A DNA stretch of 64,000 nt, from contig OX328123.1 of NCBI GenBank assembly GCA_946811695.1, forward strand, positions 18,666,610 to 18,730,609. Direction: 5' to 3'. A model generated the notes under the pieces. That model worked only from the letters and a program-made list of their open reading frames with translations, was not told where the DNA came from and made no database searches. Both the position numbers and the translations under genes were made by a program. The stretch comes from Gonocerus acuteangulatus (Eukaryota > Arthropoda > Insecta > Hemiptera > Coreidae). Positions 21,042 to 31,801 of this stretch are shown piece by piece; within the stretch, counting starts at the first letter, position 1; each line of letters opens with the position of its first letter.

Positions 21042-24000
21042 ATGTCTAAAGACATCGAGACTTACTTCCCGAGACTTACTTGGACTGTAAATCAGGACCC
21101 ATTAAATAGCGACCATTTCCCTATCCTAATAGAAATTGAAGGACCTCCAGACCGTTTCGAAACATCGACTAGATTTAACATGAAGAAAGCTGACTGGTTA
21201 GGATTCAAAGAATACATAACAGACAAACTAAAAAACCAGTACATACACAATATACAAGACTTTAACGAACTCGTCACTCAAGCAGCCGAATCTTGCATAC
21301 CTAAAACTAAAATAGTAAGGAATCAGATCCCTGTCTCTTGGTGGAATGAACGATGCAAACAAGCAGTTAAAGAAAAACGCTTTGCTCTTAACAGTTTCAG
21401 GCGAAATCCTAGCACTGAGTTCTTAATTAAGTATAAAAAGGCAAAAGCTATCTGCAGACATGTAATAATAGAGAGTAAGAGACAAAGCTGGATAGACTTC
21501 TTAACAACAATAAACTCACAAACAACGACTAAAACGATGTGGGATAATCTTAATAAAATTAATAAAAAAAAGTATAGAAGACCCATATCAGGACTGAAAA
21601 TCCATAACACAATACTAACTGACTCTACTGACATCACGAATACTCTCGGCAGACACTTCAGTGACATATCGAAGGCTCCAGAAAACAACGACGCTTATGA
21701 AGAATACATGCTACGTAATACATTTACCTTCGAAAATACTAACAATGAAATGAACTGTCTTAACGATCCATTCTGCCTTGAGGAACTCCAGCAAGCACTA
21801 AAACACACTAAAGACAGCTCACCAGGACCCGACAATATAACATACTCAATGCTCAAACATCTACCCAATAACTGTCTCTCTCAATTATTACATGTTATGA
21901 ACTCAATATATGCCTCAGGAAAAGTCCCTGAAAGCTGGACTAATAGCATCGTTATTCCGATACTCAAACCAAATAAAGACAAATCTGCTGTTACAAGCTT
22001 CAGACCAATTTCTCTAACCAGCTGTGTCTGCAAAGTATTTGAAAAAATGTTAAATAAAAGATTGCTTTGGATACTGGAAAGAGAAGACCTACTGTCCCCA
22101 TATCAGTGTGGTTTTAGAAAATCTCACTCAACCACAGACCATCTAGTCCGACTAGAATCTTCTATTGTGGACTCTTTCTTGAACAAGAAATCAACGATGG
22201 CGATCTCATTTGACATACAAAGGGCATTTGACACAGTATGGCAGAGAATAATTATTTCAAAGCTCTATGAATGGGGTGTTCGAGGAAATGCGCTTAAATT
22301 CATAAACGGGTTTCTCTCGAACAGAACATTTCGAGTTAGAAATGGAGCTTGCATCTCAGATGTCTTTAAACAGGAAATAGGCGTTCCACAGGGGAGTGTA
22401 TTAAGCACAACACTGTTCCTCATAGCAATGGATTCTGTCAGAGAATTTATTCCTCCCGATGTACAGTACTGTCTATATGTCGACGACCTATTTATATTCT
22501 ATTCGGCAAAGTCAGTTGAAGAATTACAGAATAGAATACAACACACGATCGATTCACTTGAACAATGGACGACAAAACTTGGACTTAAATTCTCTACGGA
22601 CAAGACAAAGTCAATCCTATTTACTAGAAAACGACGAGACATAAATTTTCAATTACACATGTACAACACATTAGTCCCTCAAACAAACGTAATTAAATTT
22701 CTTGGTTTACACTTTGACAGTCACCTTACATGGGTCCCCCATCTCAAAGAACTTGTCATTAGATGTAAAAACTCATTACATATTCTGCGAGTTCTTGGTA
22801 ACACAAAATGGGGAGCAAGCAGGAAAGTAATGCTAACCGTCTATCGTAGTTTCACCAGATCTCTCCTGGATTATGGATGCGTTGTGTACTCGTCTGCTAA
22901 ACCCACTACTCTTAACATGCTCAACATAATTCACAACACCGGTATTCGATTATCGCTAGGTGCATTCAGGTCTAGCCCTGTTATAAGTATGCTTGCAGAA
23001 GCAGGAGAACCTCCTTTACATATAAGGAGAAATATGCTAATGGAGCGATATCTTTGTAAAATGAAGGCTTTTCCTCCAGCTTCATGTGTAAGTGGCATAA
23101 TACAGAATGCGTATACCGAGGATTATGAACAAAAAATAAATCATATCCGACCATTTATTATAAGATGTAAGGAAATTGAAGATACTTTTGGCTTGGTAAT
23201 TCCTTATATAAAAACACACATACATTCAAGAACACCTCCATGGACAATACGTAATTTCAACATAGACATGTCACTCGCCAAATTCAAAAAGACAAACCCA
23301 GCTTCAAATTTACTATACAAACAGTACTTCACAAAATTCATTTCAGAATACAAAAACTCCCTAATTCTTTACACGGATGGCTCAATAACAAAACACGGTG
23401 TAGGAGCAGCTGCAATCTTGCAAGATGATGTGTACAGCAAAAAACTTCCACCGAATGTTAGCATCCTTGGAGCAGAACTGCAAGCCATTCTCCTCGCGTT
23501 GAAGAGTCTGCCATCAACACAACAAACACACATCACCATTTGTAGTGACTCTTTGAGTTCACTGCAATGTTTACAAAATATATACACGACACATCCCACA
23601 TGTATAGAAATAAAGGACGAAATACACAACCTACATGCTTCTGGTAAACATGTAACTCTGTGGTGGCTACCGGGACATGAAAACTTAGGACTAAACACAA
23701 TTGCTGACCGACAAGCCAAACTTGCAACAGAAGAACAAACTTACGAACCACTCGACTCGTACTATGAAGACGTAATACGTTACACAGACCTAATAATCTT
23801 ACACTACTGGCAACTGGATTGGAGTAACACAACAGAGAACAAACTGAGGACGGTGAAATATACGGTAAAAGAATGGCCTTCGTCACACAGAAAATCACGA
23901 CGCGAAGAAGTCATATTAGCCAGACTACGTATCGGCCACAGTCGTGTGACTCACGAGTACCTAATGACTAACAAGGACAAACCGACGTGCCGAACATGTA

Positions 24001-24158
24001 ACTCAGAACTGACAATCAAGCATATACTGACTAACTGCTATTTAAGACAGAACCTTGATGTACCTATTGACCTGACAGAACTCCTCGGAGATGACAGCCA
24101 CCACATTGATACAATACTCAAACATTTAAAGGACATAAACATTTACAACAACATCTAA
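21042..24158 (+). CDS. LINE ORF2 (endonuclease C-end, reverse transcriptase, RNase H)
   Basis: 1038 codons, open but missing the N-terminal endonuclease: it starts just before SDHFPI (residue 23). The ATG is therefore only the first one after truncation. Reverse transcriptase motifs: SSPGPDN (about 257), SFDIQRAFD (about 388), GVPQGS (about 447) and LYVDD (about 477), where the usual YADD is YVDD. RNase H: YTDGS (about 775), GAELQAI (about 809), CSDSLSS (about 833), LPGHENLGLNTIAD (about 875) with the His and final Asp kept. C-terminus CRTCNSELTIKHILTNC (about 981). Clearly related to but distinct from the LINE at 5.2-10.4 kb. It cannot make a complete protein for autonomous movement. Confidence 0.92.
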   Translation: MSKDIETYFPRLTWTVNQDPLNSDHFPILIEIEGPPDRFETSTRFNMKKADWLGFKEYITDKLKNQYIHNIQDFNELVTQAAESCIPKTKIVRNQIPVSWWNERCKQAVKEKRFALNSFRRNPSTEFLIKYKKAKAICRHVIIESKRQSWIDFLTTINSQTTTKTMWDNLNKINKKKYRRPISGLKIHNTILTDSTDITNTLGRHFSDISKAPENNDAYEEYMLRNTFTFENTNNEMNCLNDPFCLEELQQALKHTKDSSPGPDNITYSMLKHLPNNCLSQLLHVMNSIYASGKVPESWTNSIVIPILKPNKDKSAVTSFRPISLTSCVCKVFEKMLNKRLLWILEREDLLSPYQCGFRKSHSTTDHLVRLESSIVDSFLNKKSTMAISFDIQRAFDTVWQRIIISKLYEWGVRGNALKFINGFLSNRTFRVRNGACISDVFKQEIGVPQGSVLSTTLFLIAMDSVREFIPPDVQYCLYVDDLFIFYSAKSVEELQNRIQHTIDSLEQWTTKLGLKFSTDKTKSILFTRKRRDINFQLHMYNTLVPQTNVIKFLGLHFDSHLTWVPHLKELVIRCKNSLHILRVLGNTKWGASRKVMLTVYRSFTRSLLDYGCVVYSSAKPTTLNMLNIIHNTGIRLSLGAFRSSPVISMLAEAGEPPLHIRRNMLMERYLCKMKAFPPASCVSGIIQNAYTEDYEQKINHIRPFIIRCKEIEDTFGLVIPYIKTHIHSRTPPWTIRNFNIDMSLAKFKKTNPASNLLYKQYFTKFISEYKNSLILYTDGSITKHGVGAAAILQDDVYSKKLPPNVSILGAELQAILLALKSLPSTQQTHITICSDSLSSLQCLQNIYTTHPTCIEIKDEIHNLHASGKHVTLWWLPGHENLGLNTIADRQAKLATEEQTYEPLDSYYEDVIRYTDLIILHYWQLDWSNTTENKLRTVKYTVKEWPSSHRKSRREEVILARLRIGHSRVTHEYLMTNKDKPTCRTCNSELTIKHILTNCYLRQNLDVPIDLTELLGDDSHHIDTILKHLKDINIYNNI

Positions 24159-24335
24159 GTAAATACCAAGTCAAAATATCTGGTTAAAATATTTTAAAAT
24201 TATTATATAAGAAATTTTTTTTTTAGGAATATGCTCGACTAAACCTACTTTACATCGCCCTCTACTGAAAAGACCGAAACAATGCACTTCGCCATAGATG
24301 CGGTGCGATAAATAAATAAATAAAAAAAATAAAGA
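21042..24335 (+). mobile_element. 5'-truncated I-clade LINE, second family
   Basis: Begins inside the endonuclease domain at about 21040 and runs to a TAAA-type tail at 24312-24335. The remaining frame has no stop. It lies within the GATC-rich repeat that resumes at 24338, which marks the insertion. Confidence 0.88.
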
Positions 24336-24975
24336 CATCGATCTTCAAGGGCCGATCTTCTAAAGAATCGATCTATCTAGAATACTATTCAATCTCATTT
24401 CTCTAGAATTCCCATTTATTTAACTGAAGAATAAATTTACAGAACAGTGTCCTATGTACATTAAAATACTTTTAATACAACAATAACATTATACAAGGAC
24501 TCAATACCTTCCATTTCTCCAACTAAATACATAATAAATAGGGTGGTAACCTATAGATAACCCGTCCTAAAATTCCTAGTTAATAATAATGGACGTTAAA
24601 ATTTGAATAAATAAATTTAAATAAATAATAAATAAAAATGAACTTTGAAACTGTGCTATTAATTTCTATAACCATCTCTTTCAATTATTATAATTATTTT
24701 ATTCAACTTTTTTCTCATTTGATAAACTTAAATCCCCATAATAATACCCATATATTTCAATATGATGTAACAGTAGTAGTTTCATTACATATTATTTTTT
24801 ATTATCTTAAATTTTATTAAGTTTTAGGATACAGATATATTTTTCATATTATCAAAATATTCAAATCCCTAGCCAGATGATCGATCTTTTGTATCGATCT
24901 GAACTCGCTAATATTTTTTTTTTGGTCGATCTTTTCATTTCGATTCAAAAGATCGAGTCATATTCGAGGATCGCC
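24336..24975 (+). repeat. GATC-rich repeat, part beyond the LINE
   Basis: Resumes with ATCGATCTTCAAGGGCCGAT and runs to TCGATTCAAAAGATCGAG. It matches 50.6-51.05 kb and 51.65-51.87 kb. CTGTAATGTTTCTAATG at 24990-25006 is the exact reverse complement of CATTAGAAACATTACAG at about 19308, so the whole 5.7-kb composite is bracketed by a 17-bp inverted repeat. Confidence 0.6.
24541..24640 (+). mobile_element. tRNA-SINE family 3, tail only
   Basis: GGGTGGTAACCTATAGATAA, CCCGTCCTAAAATTC, then a TAAATAAA tail. An opposite-strand copy of the same tail is at 25.07-25.2 kb. Confidence 0.7.
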
Positions 24976-25069
24976 TATCGCCACACAAGACTGTAATGTT
25001 TCTAATGACATGGACAGTGGAAGTCTACGAGTTAAATTTAAAAATTAAAGGAATTATAAATTATTTTTT

Positions 25070-25210
25070 TAACATTTTAACGTCCATTATTATTAACTAA
25101 GAATTTTAGGACGGGTTATCTATAGGTTACCACCCTTTTGTAGCTAGGATATGGCTGATGCATTTTTTTTGTTTTCTAAAGAAAAGCCACCACCCCATAG
25201 TGGGAATCGG
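25070..25210 (-). mobile_element. tRNA-SINE family 3, 3' half
   Basis: Minus-strand GGTGGTGGCTTTTCTTTAGA, AAAAGGGTGGTAACCTATAG and the TTAAAATGTT tail. The tRNA-like head is absent. Confidence 0.7.
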
Positions 25211-25449
25211 ATAATAATTTAATCCTGACAAATGATTGATGAGTAATGAGTAATGATTAGGAGTAATCCCTCAGGTTTGATAGTGACGAATAAAGATTAA
25301 ATATTTGATATATGAGTATCGAATGATGAGTAACAATTAAATTAATACAAAATTCAGTAATATTACTCGAGTAATTTCCCAACATTGGTAGGGTGTTATA
25401 TCTACATAGTTTCTTTTGTAGGAAGTAAACATAACGTCCGGCATTTTTT

Positions 25450-26380
25450 TATACAAAAATGTGTTTTCAGGATTTATATCTCAACATATAGCAGAGCTAC
25501 TCAAACTTTTGTCTATTTCCAAAACTATTGGTTTTTTATTTTATGAAAAAGTGTGTTTTCAGGATTTCTGATTGATGTATCCTAAGTAACGACGAAATTT
25601 TTAGAATCTAAAGTAAATTTACAATAAGAAACACCCGTTATTGAAAAATTTACATGTAAATTAAGAGCTATACTAAAAGCCATATAGATGTGAAGTATTG
25701 ATATTAGCGTTATTATTCAAATTATTCAATATTTTTTTAATCAGCTATTTGTAGACTTAGAGGTTCCCTCCGTCTCACCAGCTTTAAAATGGTACCTCGT
25801 TGCTTTAGAAAAAACAAAACAATTATTTGAATCTATTTTCTTTATAATTTCTAAGACCATAAATCTAAAACCATTAATGTGCTTGAGCGCGAAGGAGCCA
25901 TTCTGAACATATTCTTTAATTTCACACGATAATAGTGTTTATTTATTTATTTATTTTTTTTTTTACGGCGCATCAACTATTTGGCTATTAGCGCCGGGCT
26001 ATCTACAGGTTACCACCCTTTTCTAATGCCAACAGCACGTGGTCGGTCACCCATTCAGGTACTGACCGCGCCCGACGTTGCTTAACTTCGGTAATCTACG
26101 GGAACCGGTGCATTCAACGTGGCTGTGGCCGTTGGCCTAATTGTGTTTATTATTGGAAATTTAATGTAAATTTTAAAAATGTCGTTGTTATTTACAATAC
26201 ATCAACCACAAATCCGGACACTTTTTCATAAAATAAAAAAACAGTAGTTTCGGAAATAGACAAAGGTTTGAGTAGGTCTGCTACATGTTGAGATATAACG
26301 CTCATTTTTGCGCCACTGAGCTACAAATGAGGTGCAGAATTTACCCCTAAAGGTATGACATCTCATTGCGGGACAGCCTG
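25450..26380. mobile_element. Tc1/mariner-like element, second copy, split by a 5S-SINE
   Basis: The right end GGACAGCCTG (26371-26380) and inward sequence match the 13.7-14.6 kb element, including GTCTGCTACATGTTGAGATA and GACTTAGAGGTT. The left end is not well preserved. The right flank is TT, not TA. Confidence 0.6.
25944..26138 (-). mobile_element. 5S-rRNA-headed SINE
   Basis: Minus-strand GCCAACGGCCACAGCCACGT, ACCGAAGTTAAGCAACGTCG, body AAAAGGGTGGTAACCTGTAG, AGCCCGGCGCTAATAGCC, tail GATGCGCCGTAAAA. AATAGTGTTTATT and AATTGTGTTTATT flank it, a 13-bp target duplication with one mismatch. Confidence 0.9.
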
Positions 26381-26518
26381 TTGAGTAAATCACAAAAAGT
26401 TGCAAACTCTTAATAAATAAATAAATAACATTGATGTAAATACAGCAAATAATCATTGTATATTTTAAATAATAATATATTTTAAATAACAAGCTAAGCG
26501 ATTGGTGTTATCTGCTTA

Positions 26519-26827
26519 CTATTGTCTAGATGTTAGATAAAAAGAACCCCTACCACCTCTACCCTTCTTTCCACTAATTACATGGAATTGTGAAATTCTA
26601 CATTGCCTAAATAGTAAGCACGGATAACCCTTCGCATGTACAGCTGTTTGGCCTCGGATGTAACCAAGGCAAACACAGCTGGTACAAGGAGCTGAGCCTG
26701 ATGCATCATCACTTTCCACGATGTGGGAAATTCTCAACAATTCACAAGAGTCTTTTGTTATTACGGCAGCACAAACTTTCAATTTCGCTATTAGTAAATC
26801 GGTATTCCTTTCTGCAATGGCTTGCAT
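26519..26827 (-). CDS. Unrecognised 102-codon open frame
   Basis: Composition is more gene-like than the surroundings. The middle contains a cysteine-rich patch CTSCVCLGYIRGQ, and the C-terminus is basic (GKKGRGGRG). I recognise no family and see no clear promoter or splice sites. It could be a fragment of a decayed element or a host exon. Confidence 0.2.
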   Translation of the reverse strand: MQAIAERNTDLLIAKLKVCAAVITKDSCELLRISHIVESDDASGSAPCTSCVCLGYIRGQTAVHAKGYPCLLFRQCRISQFHVISGKKGRGGRGSFYLTSRQ

Positions 26828-26871
26828 ATTTTACAGCAATGACAAAGTAGACTGAAGATTAATTGATAAAA

Positions 26872-26873
<2 letters not shown>

Positions 26874-26931
<58 letters not shown>
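26874..26931. repeat. (TA)n microsatellite
   Basis: Pure TA array. Confidence 0.95.
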
Positions 26932-26933
<2 letters not shown>

Positions 26934-27099
26934 ATTGAGGCCACCATATATTATTTTAATTTTTGTCATTATTTAATGCTCTACTTATGCCAAAACAAAT
27001 TAATCCTGTTCTAATGCCACTGGCTTGTGGAAGAGCATGCCTGTAATGAGTCCTGATCCTTGAGTGCATTAAAATGTGTACAAAATGTCTACCGTGGCA

Positions 27100-27103
<4 letters not shown>

Positions 27104-27157
<54 letters not shown>
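27104..27157. repeat. (TA)n microsatellite at PLE C edge
   Basis: TA array directly followed by the PLE left end TTATTTATTCTTGTAGATGA, the same junction as at 33.29 kb. Confidence 0.95.
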
Positions 27158-27161
<4 letters not shown>

Positions 27162-27500
27162 TATTCTTGTAGATGACCCAAAATATCTAAATTCTTTTTT
27201 ATCTTACTACAACAAAATATCATTTTTTGAACATCCAAACACCTTTTTATAAAATATATAATTTAGCTATAATTACTGCAATATTTAGTGTAGGGGTAAC
27301 ATTTAATGGAGGTTGATGATGTTTTAAAGCATTTTGTGGAACATTCCATAGATCTTATTGTTAGCTTTAATATAATGGAAAATTGTTTGTTTGGATGTTC
27401 AAAAAATGATATTTTGTTGTAGAAGTGCCCCTGAAGAGGTACCAAGAAAAAATGCACGAAACATGTCGGGCCTATTAAATAAAGTAGTATAATAAAGGAA
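27158..27500 (+). mobile_element. Penelope-like terminus, copy C
   Basis: ACAACAAAATATCATTTTTT then GAACATCCAAAC at 27210-27241 is the exact reverse complement of 27389-27421. The right arm leads into a hammerhead-like motif. No coding part remains. Confidence 0.75.
27427..27471 (+). ncRNA. Hammerhead-like motif of PLE C (stem II decayed)
   Basis: GCCC, CTGAAGA, GAAA, CATG, TC and GGGC are all kept. Stem II (GTACC...GCAC) pairs poorly, so it is probably inactive. Confidence 0.55.
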
Positions 27501-27647
27501 GACTGCTTTATGCTGTTTTATCACTAATAACAACGGCCCAGGTTACATTTTTATGATATCGTGGATTATAGCTTATATTAATACAAAGCTGCTATAATAT
27601 TTTGACAGAGACAAAGCTCTATATTTCTTGTAAATAATAACACATGT

Positions 27648-27829
27648 GGGGTCTCCCGTGGTCTAGTGGCTAGCGCGCTGGATTCATAAGCGGGAGATGG
27701 TGGGTTCGATCCCCACCGGGGACAGGAATTTTATCATCTCAGGGCTCGCTGAGAAAATTCCTGGCTACACCCGGGAGGCCGGCGCTAATGGCCAAGAGTT
27801 TTCGATGCGCCGTAAAAAAAAAAAAAAAA
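27648..27829 (+). mobile_element. tRNA-derived SINE, family 1, full length
   Basis: Head GTCTCCCGTGGTCTAGTGGC, anticodon-loop-like TTCATAA, B-box GGTTCGATCCCC, body, GGCGCTAATGGCC, tail GATGCGCCGTAAAA with poly-A. AATAACACATGT flanks both sides (27636-27647, 27830-27841). The cleanest family 1 copy. Confidence 0.93.
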
Positions 27830-28051
27830 AATAACACATGTAAATGCGACAACACAACTGAGCAGACTTACGACCACCTCCTGTATGACTGTACATTACT
27901 GGACGGACCCAGTACAAAACTCATTAAGGACATCACCTTACAGGACGGAACTTGGCCCACTCACAAACCTGACTTATTACTTAAATATTTTCAGGAATTT
28001 GATGCATTTATTAAACAATTGGACCTGAAAAATTTAAACCAACTCATCTAA
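27830..28051 (+). pseudogene. LINE ORF2 C-terminal fragment
   Basis: About 70 codons from TCKCDNTTEQTYDHLLYDC to LNQLI and a stop. The CKC...H...C cluster is the C-terminal zinc motif found after the reverse transcriptase or RNase H in many LINEs. It differs from the two large LINEs here (they have IKHIL), so it comes from another LINE family. The N-terminal part was lost by 5' truncation, and the family 1 SINE lies just upstream. Confidence 0.75.
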
Positions 28052-28459
28052 ATACCCACATATGTATTATGTTATTACTAATGTATATATTTTTATTTAT
28101 TTATTTCTAATTATTATTATTATTTTTTTTAGTTTTTTTTAATTATTATTTTAATTTCAGTATTAATATTCATTGTACAAGGAAACATTATTTTATGTAC
28201 ATTATTAAAATACGTGTAGTATCCACAGGATGGCATGCGTAGTAAATAAACTCCAACGCGGAAAACAAGAAAAACAAGAAGCTCTATATTTGTTACAATC
28301 AAAAAGATTTTTTAAAGTAATTAAGGTTTGGATTTGTTGTTCTGAAAATTCAAGCACATATAGAAAATAATTCGGCCGTAGCCTTTAGTTTTACAGTACA
28401 ACTGATTTATGAGCGAAAATTCCAAAGAACCAAATAGACTCTTGTGTAAATCTCGGCAT

Positions 28460-29375
28460 TCACGATGTAAAGCAAGTCGGAGAGCTGGTAACGCACAGCT
28501 GAAGTGTTTTATGCACCTTCAAGTTTTGCTATAATGTACCTCTTGTGTAGATAAGAAGGTAAGTATGTGTTTCCTGGACATACCTTGGAACACCAGGTAC
28601 TGCGCATACGGGAAAGGTGCAGAACAATATTGCCCAAAAATAGTGTTTTATTCAGAAGCCAACTATCGTTAATGTAAAAAAAAAAAAAAAAATAAGGCAA
28701 TTTTACAGTGAATAATAAATAAGGTAGACACTTTTAAGGGGGTTGTAAATAAGAAAAAAAGTCAAAGTACCTAGTTTTTATTTTTAATATTAATATTAGC
28801 GTCCATTATTCACGCTGCGATATAAACAGCGTCTTCAATAAACATATTTGAAAATAATTACAAAAGGGCAGACACTTTTGTGGGGTTTAATTATCAGGAA
28901 ACATAAAAATAAATGTTGCCTATGATAGACTGCAATACACTGAGCGTAACCGTAAGAATGTATGAGAGCACCACGCAGTTGTGGTTGTTCCCTGCGCTCT
29001 CATTGGTTCTTGCTCAAATGATCTTGTACAGCTGTTCCGGTTTAAATGGCAGCGTGAATAAAACTCTCATTTAATATTACAATAAAAACAATTTTTTTTT
29101 TCTTATTATTACATGTTATACCCATTAAAAGTGTTTGCCTTATTTATTACTCATTGTAAAATTGTCTTAATTTTACATTAAAGATTGTTGGCTTCTGAAT
29201 AAAACTCTATTTTTGTGCACCTTTCCCCTATGCGCAGTACCTGGTGTTCCACGGTATGTCCAGGAAACACATACATACCTTCTTATCTACCCAAGAGGTA
29301 CATTATAGCAAAATTTCAAGATGCATAAAACACTTGATGAAACATGCGGTTACTGGCTCTCGGACAAAGCTAATT
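28460..29375. mobile_element. Foldback element with arms of about 250 bp
   Basis: Left arm (28465-28745) and right arm (29110-29372) are inverted: GTCGGAGAGCTGGTAACG, TTTTATGCACCTTC, GGTACTGCGCATACGGG are mirrored on the right. The centre is also partly self-complementary. No coding frame. Confidence 0.75.
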
Positions 29376-30140
29376 GTTTCCTCTAATGAACGAAGACTAG
29401 ATTCTTTAAAAGCACTATGAGGAAGACCTCTGTCCTACTAACGGGACAAACCAGTCACACAGATATTCATTCTGGGATTAAAGGAATTTTTACTGCTCCC
29501 TTATGTCGGGATATCTCTTCTTTTTTTTTATTTCTTTTCCGTATCGTTCAACCTATTTATTCCACTGCATCATCCTTGTTTGTTTCCGTTATGGAGGTCC
29601 ATCTTTTTCTAGAATAGCTAAATAACTCATTATACTAATAGTAAAAATTAAATAAAAACAGTATTAGGTTAGTTAATTTTCGCCTGCTGAATGACTTCAA
29701 TGGATGTTATATGAATGGTTTTCACTTAAACTGTAGTAAAGTTTCCTTTTTTCCTTTTTTATTCTGTTTTTTTAGCGCGTTTCGTCCTTCCATCCCAAGG
29801 GAAGAAAATAGAAATAGAAAATTTCTTGTTCAATACTCATTGATCACGAAAATAACAGTAGTTGAAATATATATGCATATACATAACAAAGATGTTTAAA
29901 TTTTGGTTGAATTTGAACCAGATTGGTTGAAGTATCAGAAAAAAATATATAAACAGAAATAAGCTTTTTGTTGTGCTACCTAAAATCCTACTTCTCTTTG
30001 AGATTTAATTTTACATCCGTTTACATGTTTCACGAAAGATCAAAACAAACTAATAAATAAGTTCTATTCGTTTACAAATTTCACTTGGCATAAGAACGCA
30101 AACGTGTCAAAAAAAAATTGAAACAGTTTCTACGAGTGGG
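29376..30140. other. Unassigned AT-rich DNA
   Basis: No gene or repeat end recognised. Confidence 0.4.
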
Positions 30141-30146
30141 ACTTTT

Positions 30147-30328
30147 TTTTACTGAATATCAACTAGACTCTTTGTCCTGGGCTGTCTATAGGCTGCCACC
30201 CTTTTTAAATAATTTAAATGGCACAAGGTTTTCCCCGGCGGTCACCCGTCCAGGAATGGCCACGCCCGACGTTACTTAACTTCGGTAATCACCGGGAACC
30301 GGTGTATTCAACATGTCTAAGGCCTGGA
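30147..30328 (-). mobile_element. 5S-rRNA-headed SINE, old copy
   Basis: Minus-strand ACCGAAGTTAAGTAACGTCG, CATTCCTGGACGGGTGACCG, then AAAAAGGGTGGCAGCCTATA. More substitutions than the other copies and the 3' tail is degraded. Confidence 0.8.
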
Positions 30329-30359
30329 GTGTTATATCAGCCTTATTGTAGCGTAGCAA

Positions 30360-30545
30360 TTGTATATCCAGTTAGGAGAATTAGGGATGGATGAATTGCT
30401 GTGGGATAACATTCGACGTGTCTCCTGGAGGTTCTGGAATAATGTCACAGCCGAACAAAGGATGATTTTAGCTTCTTATTTCGCATTTAGAGCAACCACA
30501 TTCCTGTTGCAATGTGTGACTGAAATATTCGCTGGCAGTCTATAG
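30360..30545 (+). pseudogene. Possible scrap of a DNA transposase C-terminus
   Basis: RRVSWRFWNNVTAEQ resembles HRISWAWKQVTAEQ at the end of the transposase remnant at 42.6 kb. The match is short, so this is tentative. Confidence 0.35.
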
Positions 30546-30579
30546 CCTGTTCAGTTAGATGGAATAGTTCTAATCCCGC

Positions 30580-31098
30580 ATGCGCGAAATTCTAAAGGAA
30601 ATATTCCCAACTGTTCCGCCATTTGCATTTTAATAACAAAGAACAACACGCTACTTTAAACTCAATAAATTTTAATTATGTCTCTTTCAGGACCATGAAA
30701 GGCTCTGAGTGGTCATTCAAGGTACAATTTTCATCAATAGTTAGGCCAAAGCTAAGGCTAAAACCAATTTAAGCTATAGCCTGTTCAAAATGATGCTTGT
30801 GGAGGGAAAAGGGTGTGGCCTATATTACCCATGCAAGAAATCGGCGGTAAAAACTCTCTCTGTTATAACTTTATCACTAAGAGGTTTAAAACGTTTTTAG
30901 TCTTAGCTGTGGCTAAGTATTGATAAATATTAAACACTATTTTCCTTGCCTGACCCCTCAAAGCTTTCCCTGGTCCTAAACGAGACATAATCGGTATTTA
31001 TAATGTTTTAAGCGTCGTGTTGTTCCTTGAAACGGGAGTTTTCAAATAGTGGAACCGCCGGGAATATTTTTCTCGAAATTTCGCGCTAATTTTTTCGC
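30580..31098. mobile_element. Foldback/MITE with arms of about 88 bp
   Basis: 30585-30672 and 31008-31095 are inverted: GCGCGAAAT, ATATTCCC, TTCCGCCATTTG, GGAACAACACG-like blocks. A single-arm relative is at 63.91-63.98 kb (GCATGCGCGAA, CGCCATTTGCA). Confidence 0.65.
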
Positions 31099-31429
31099 AG
31101 CCTAACACGAATTGTAAAAAAAAAACTCAGTATGATGTTCTCGAGCTTTAGTACCTGTTAGGTATGTTTTTCTAGAGCCGTATATTTACGAAATTGGAAT
31201 GAAATTCTCAAAGCATCATTAAAAATCATACTCTCCCGGGACCTTCATCATATAGCAGTTAATCGAAAATTTTGAATGTCCGAAACGCAGAGTTAGTTTA
31301 GTGACTTTCAATAGAATGATCAAATCAGATGTGATTTGGAAAACTTCGAAGACAGAAACCTTCGTATTTTGCCTACAATATATCGAAAACAACACTTCCG
31401 AAACATTAAGCACAATTTACTCACTTTAG

Positions 31430-31463
31430 CACAATAATACTTTTTAATTAAAGTATTATTGTG
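31430..31463. repeat. Hairpin, perfect 14-bp arms
   Basis: CACAATAATACTTT, six-base spacer, AAAGTATTATTGTG. Confidence 0.85.
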
Positions 31464-31516
31464 ATCCAATCCTAAATTGTCCGAGATATTTAAGAAACTA
31501 TACGTAAACTACAAAA

Positions 31517-31793
31517 CATGGGCGCATATAAGGGGGGGGGCTGAAGGGGCTGCAGGCCCCCCGAAATTTTGATTTGATCGGTAAAAATTTCATAAAACCC
31601 TTAAAAATAAATTAAATAACATCATTTAGTTCATAAAACATATTCTATTTTGGGTGTAATAGCGTTTAAGTTGGCTAAAAGTCTTCCAAGATCTAAATCG
31701 TTAGTATTCCATACACCGGAATCGGTCTCAGCCCCCCCCCCCCCCCCCGACATTTTCCCGGTCCCCTCCGAAATTATTCTAAATACGCCCATG
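31517..31793. mobile_element. hAT MITE, family CATGGGCG, copy 1
   Basis: Starts CATGGGCGCATATAAGGGGG and ends TACGCCCATG. CTACAAAA flanks both sides (31509-31516, 31794-31801), an exact 8-bp duplication as made by hAT transposases. Long G and C runs lie just inside the ends. Confidence 0.85.
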
Positions 31794-31801
31794 CTACAAA
31801 A

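Larger units (their letters stand above)
27630..28279 (+). mobile_element. LINE 3' fragment with target duplication and nested SINE
   Basis: AGCTCTATATTTCTT (27615-27629) and AGCTCTATATTTGTT (28280-28294) flank it, a 15-bp target duplication with one mismatch. It contains a LINE ORF2 C-terminus and 3' UTR, and is split by a SINE. The 3' end is GAAAAACAAG rather than pure poly-A. Confidence 0.8.

Noticed and set aside
21323..23898. Minus-strand frames of 116-121 codons inside the second LINE
   Set aside because: Shadows of the 1038-codon plus-strand ORF2, with no domain of their own.
27648..27829. Functional tRNA genes at the SINE heads
   Set aside because: Heads are followed by SINE bodies and poly-A with target duplications, and acceptor stems do not close as in tRNAs.
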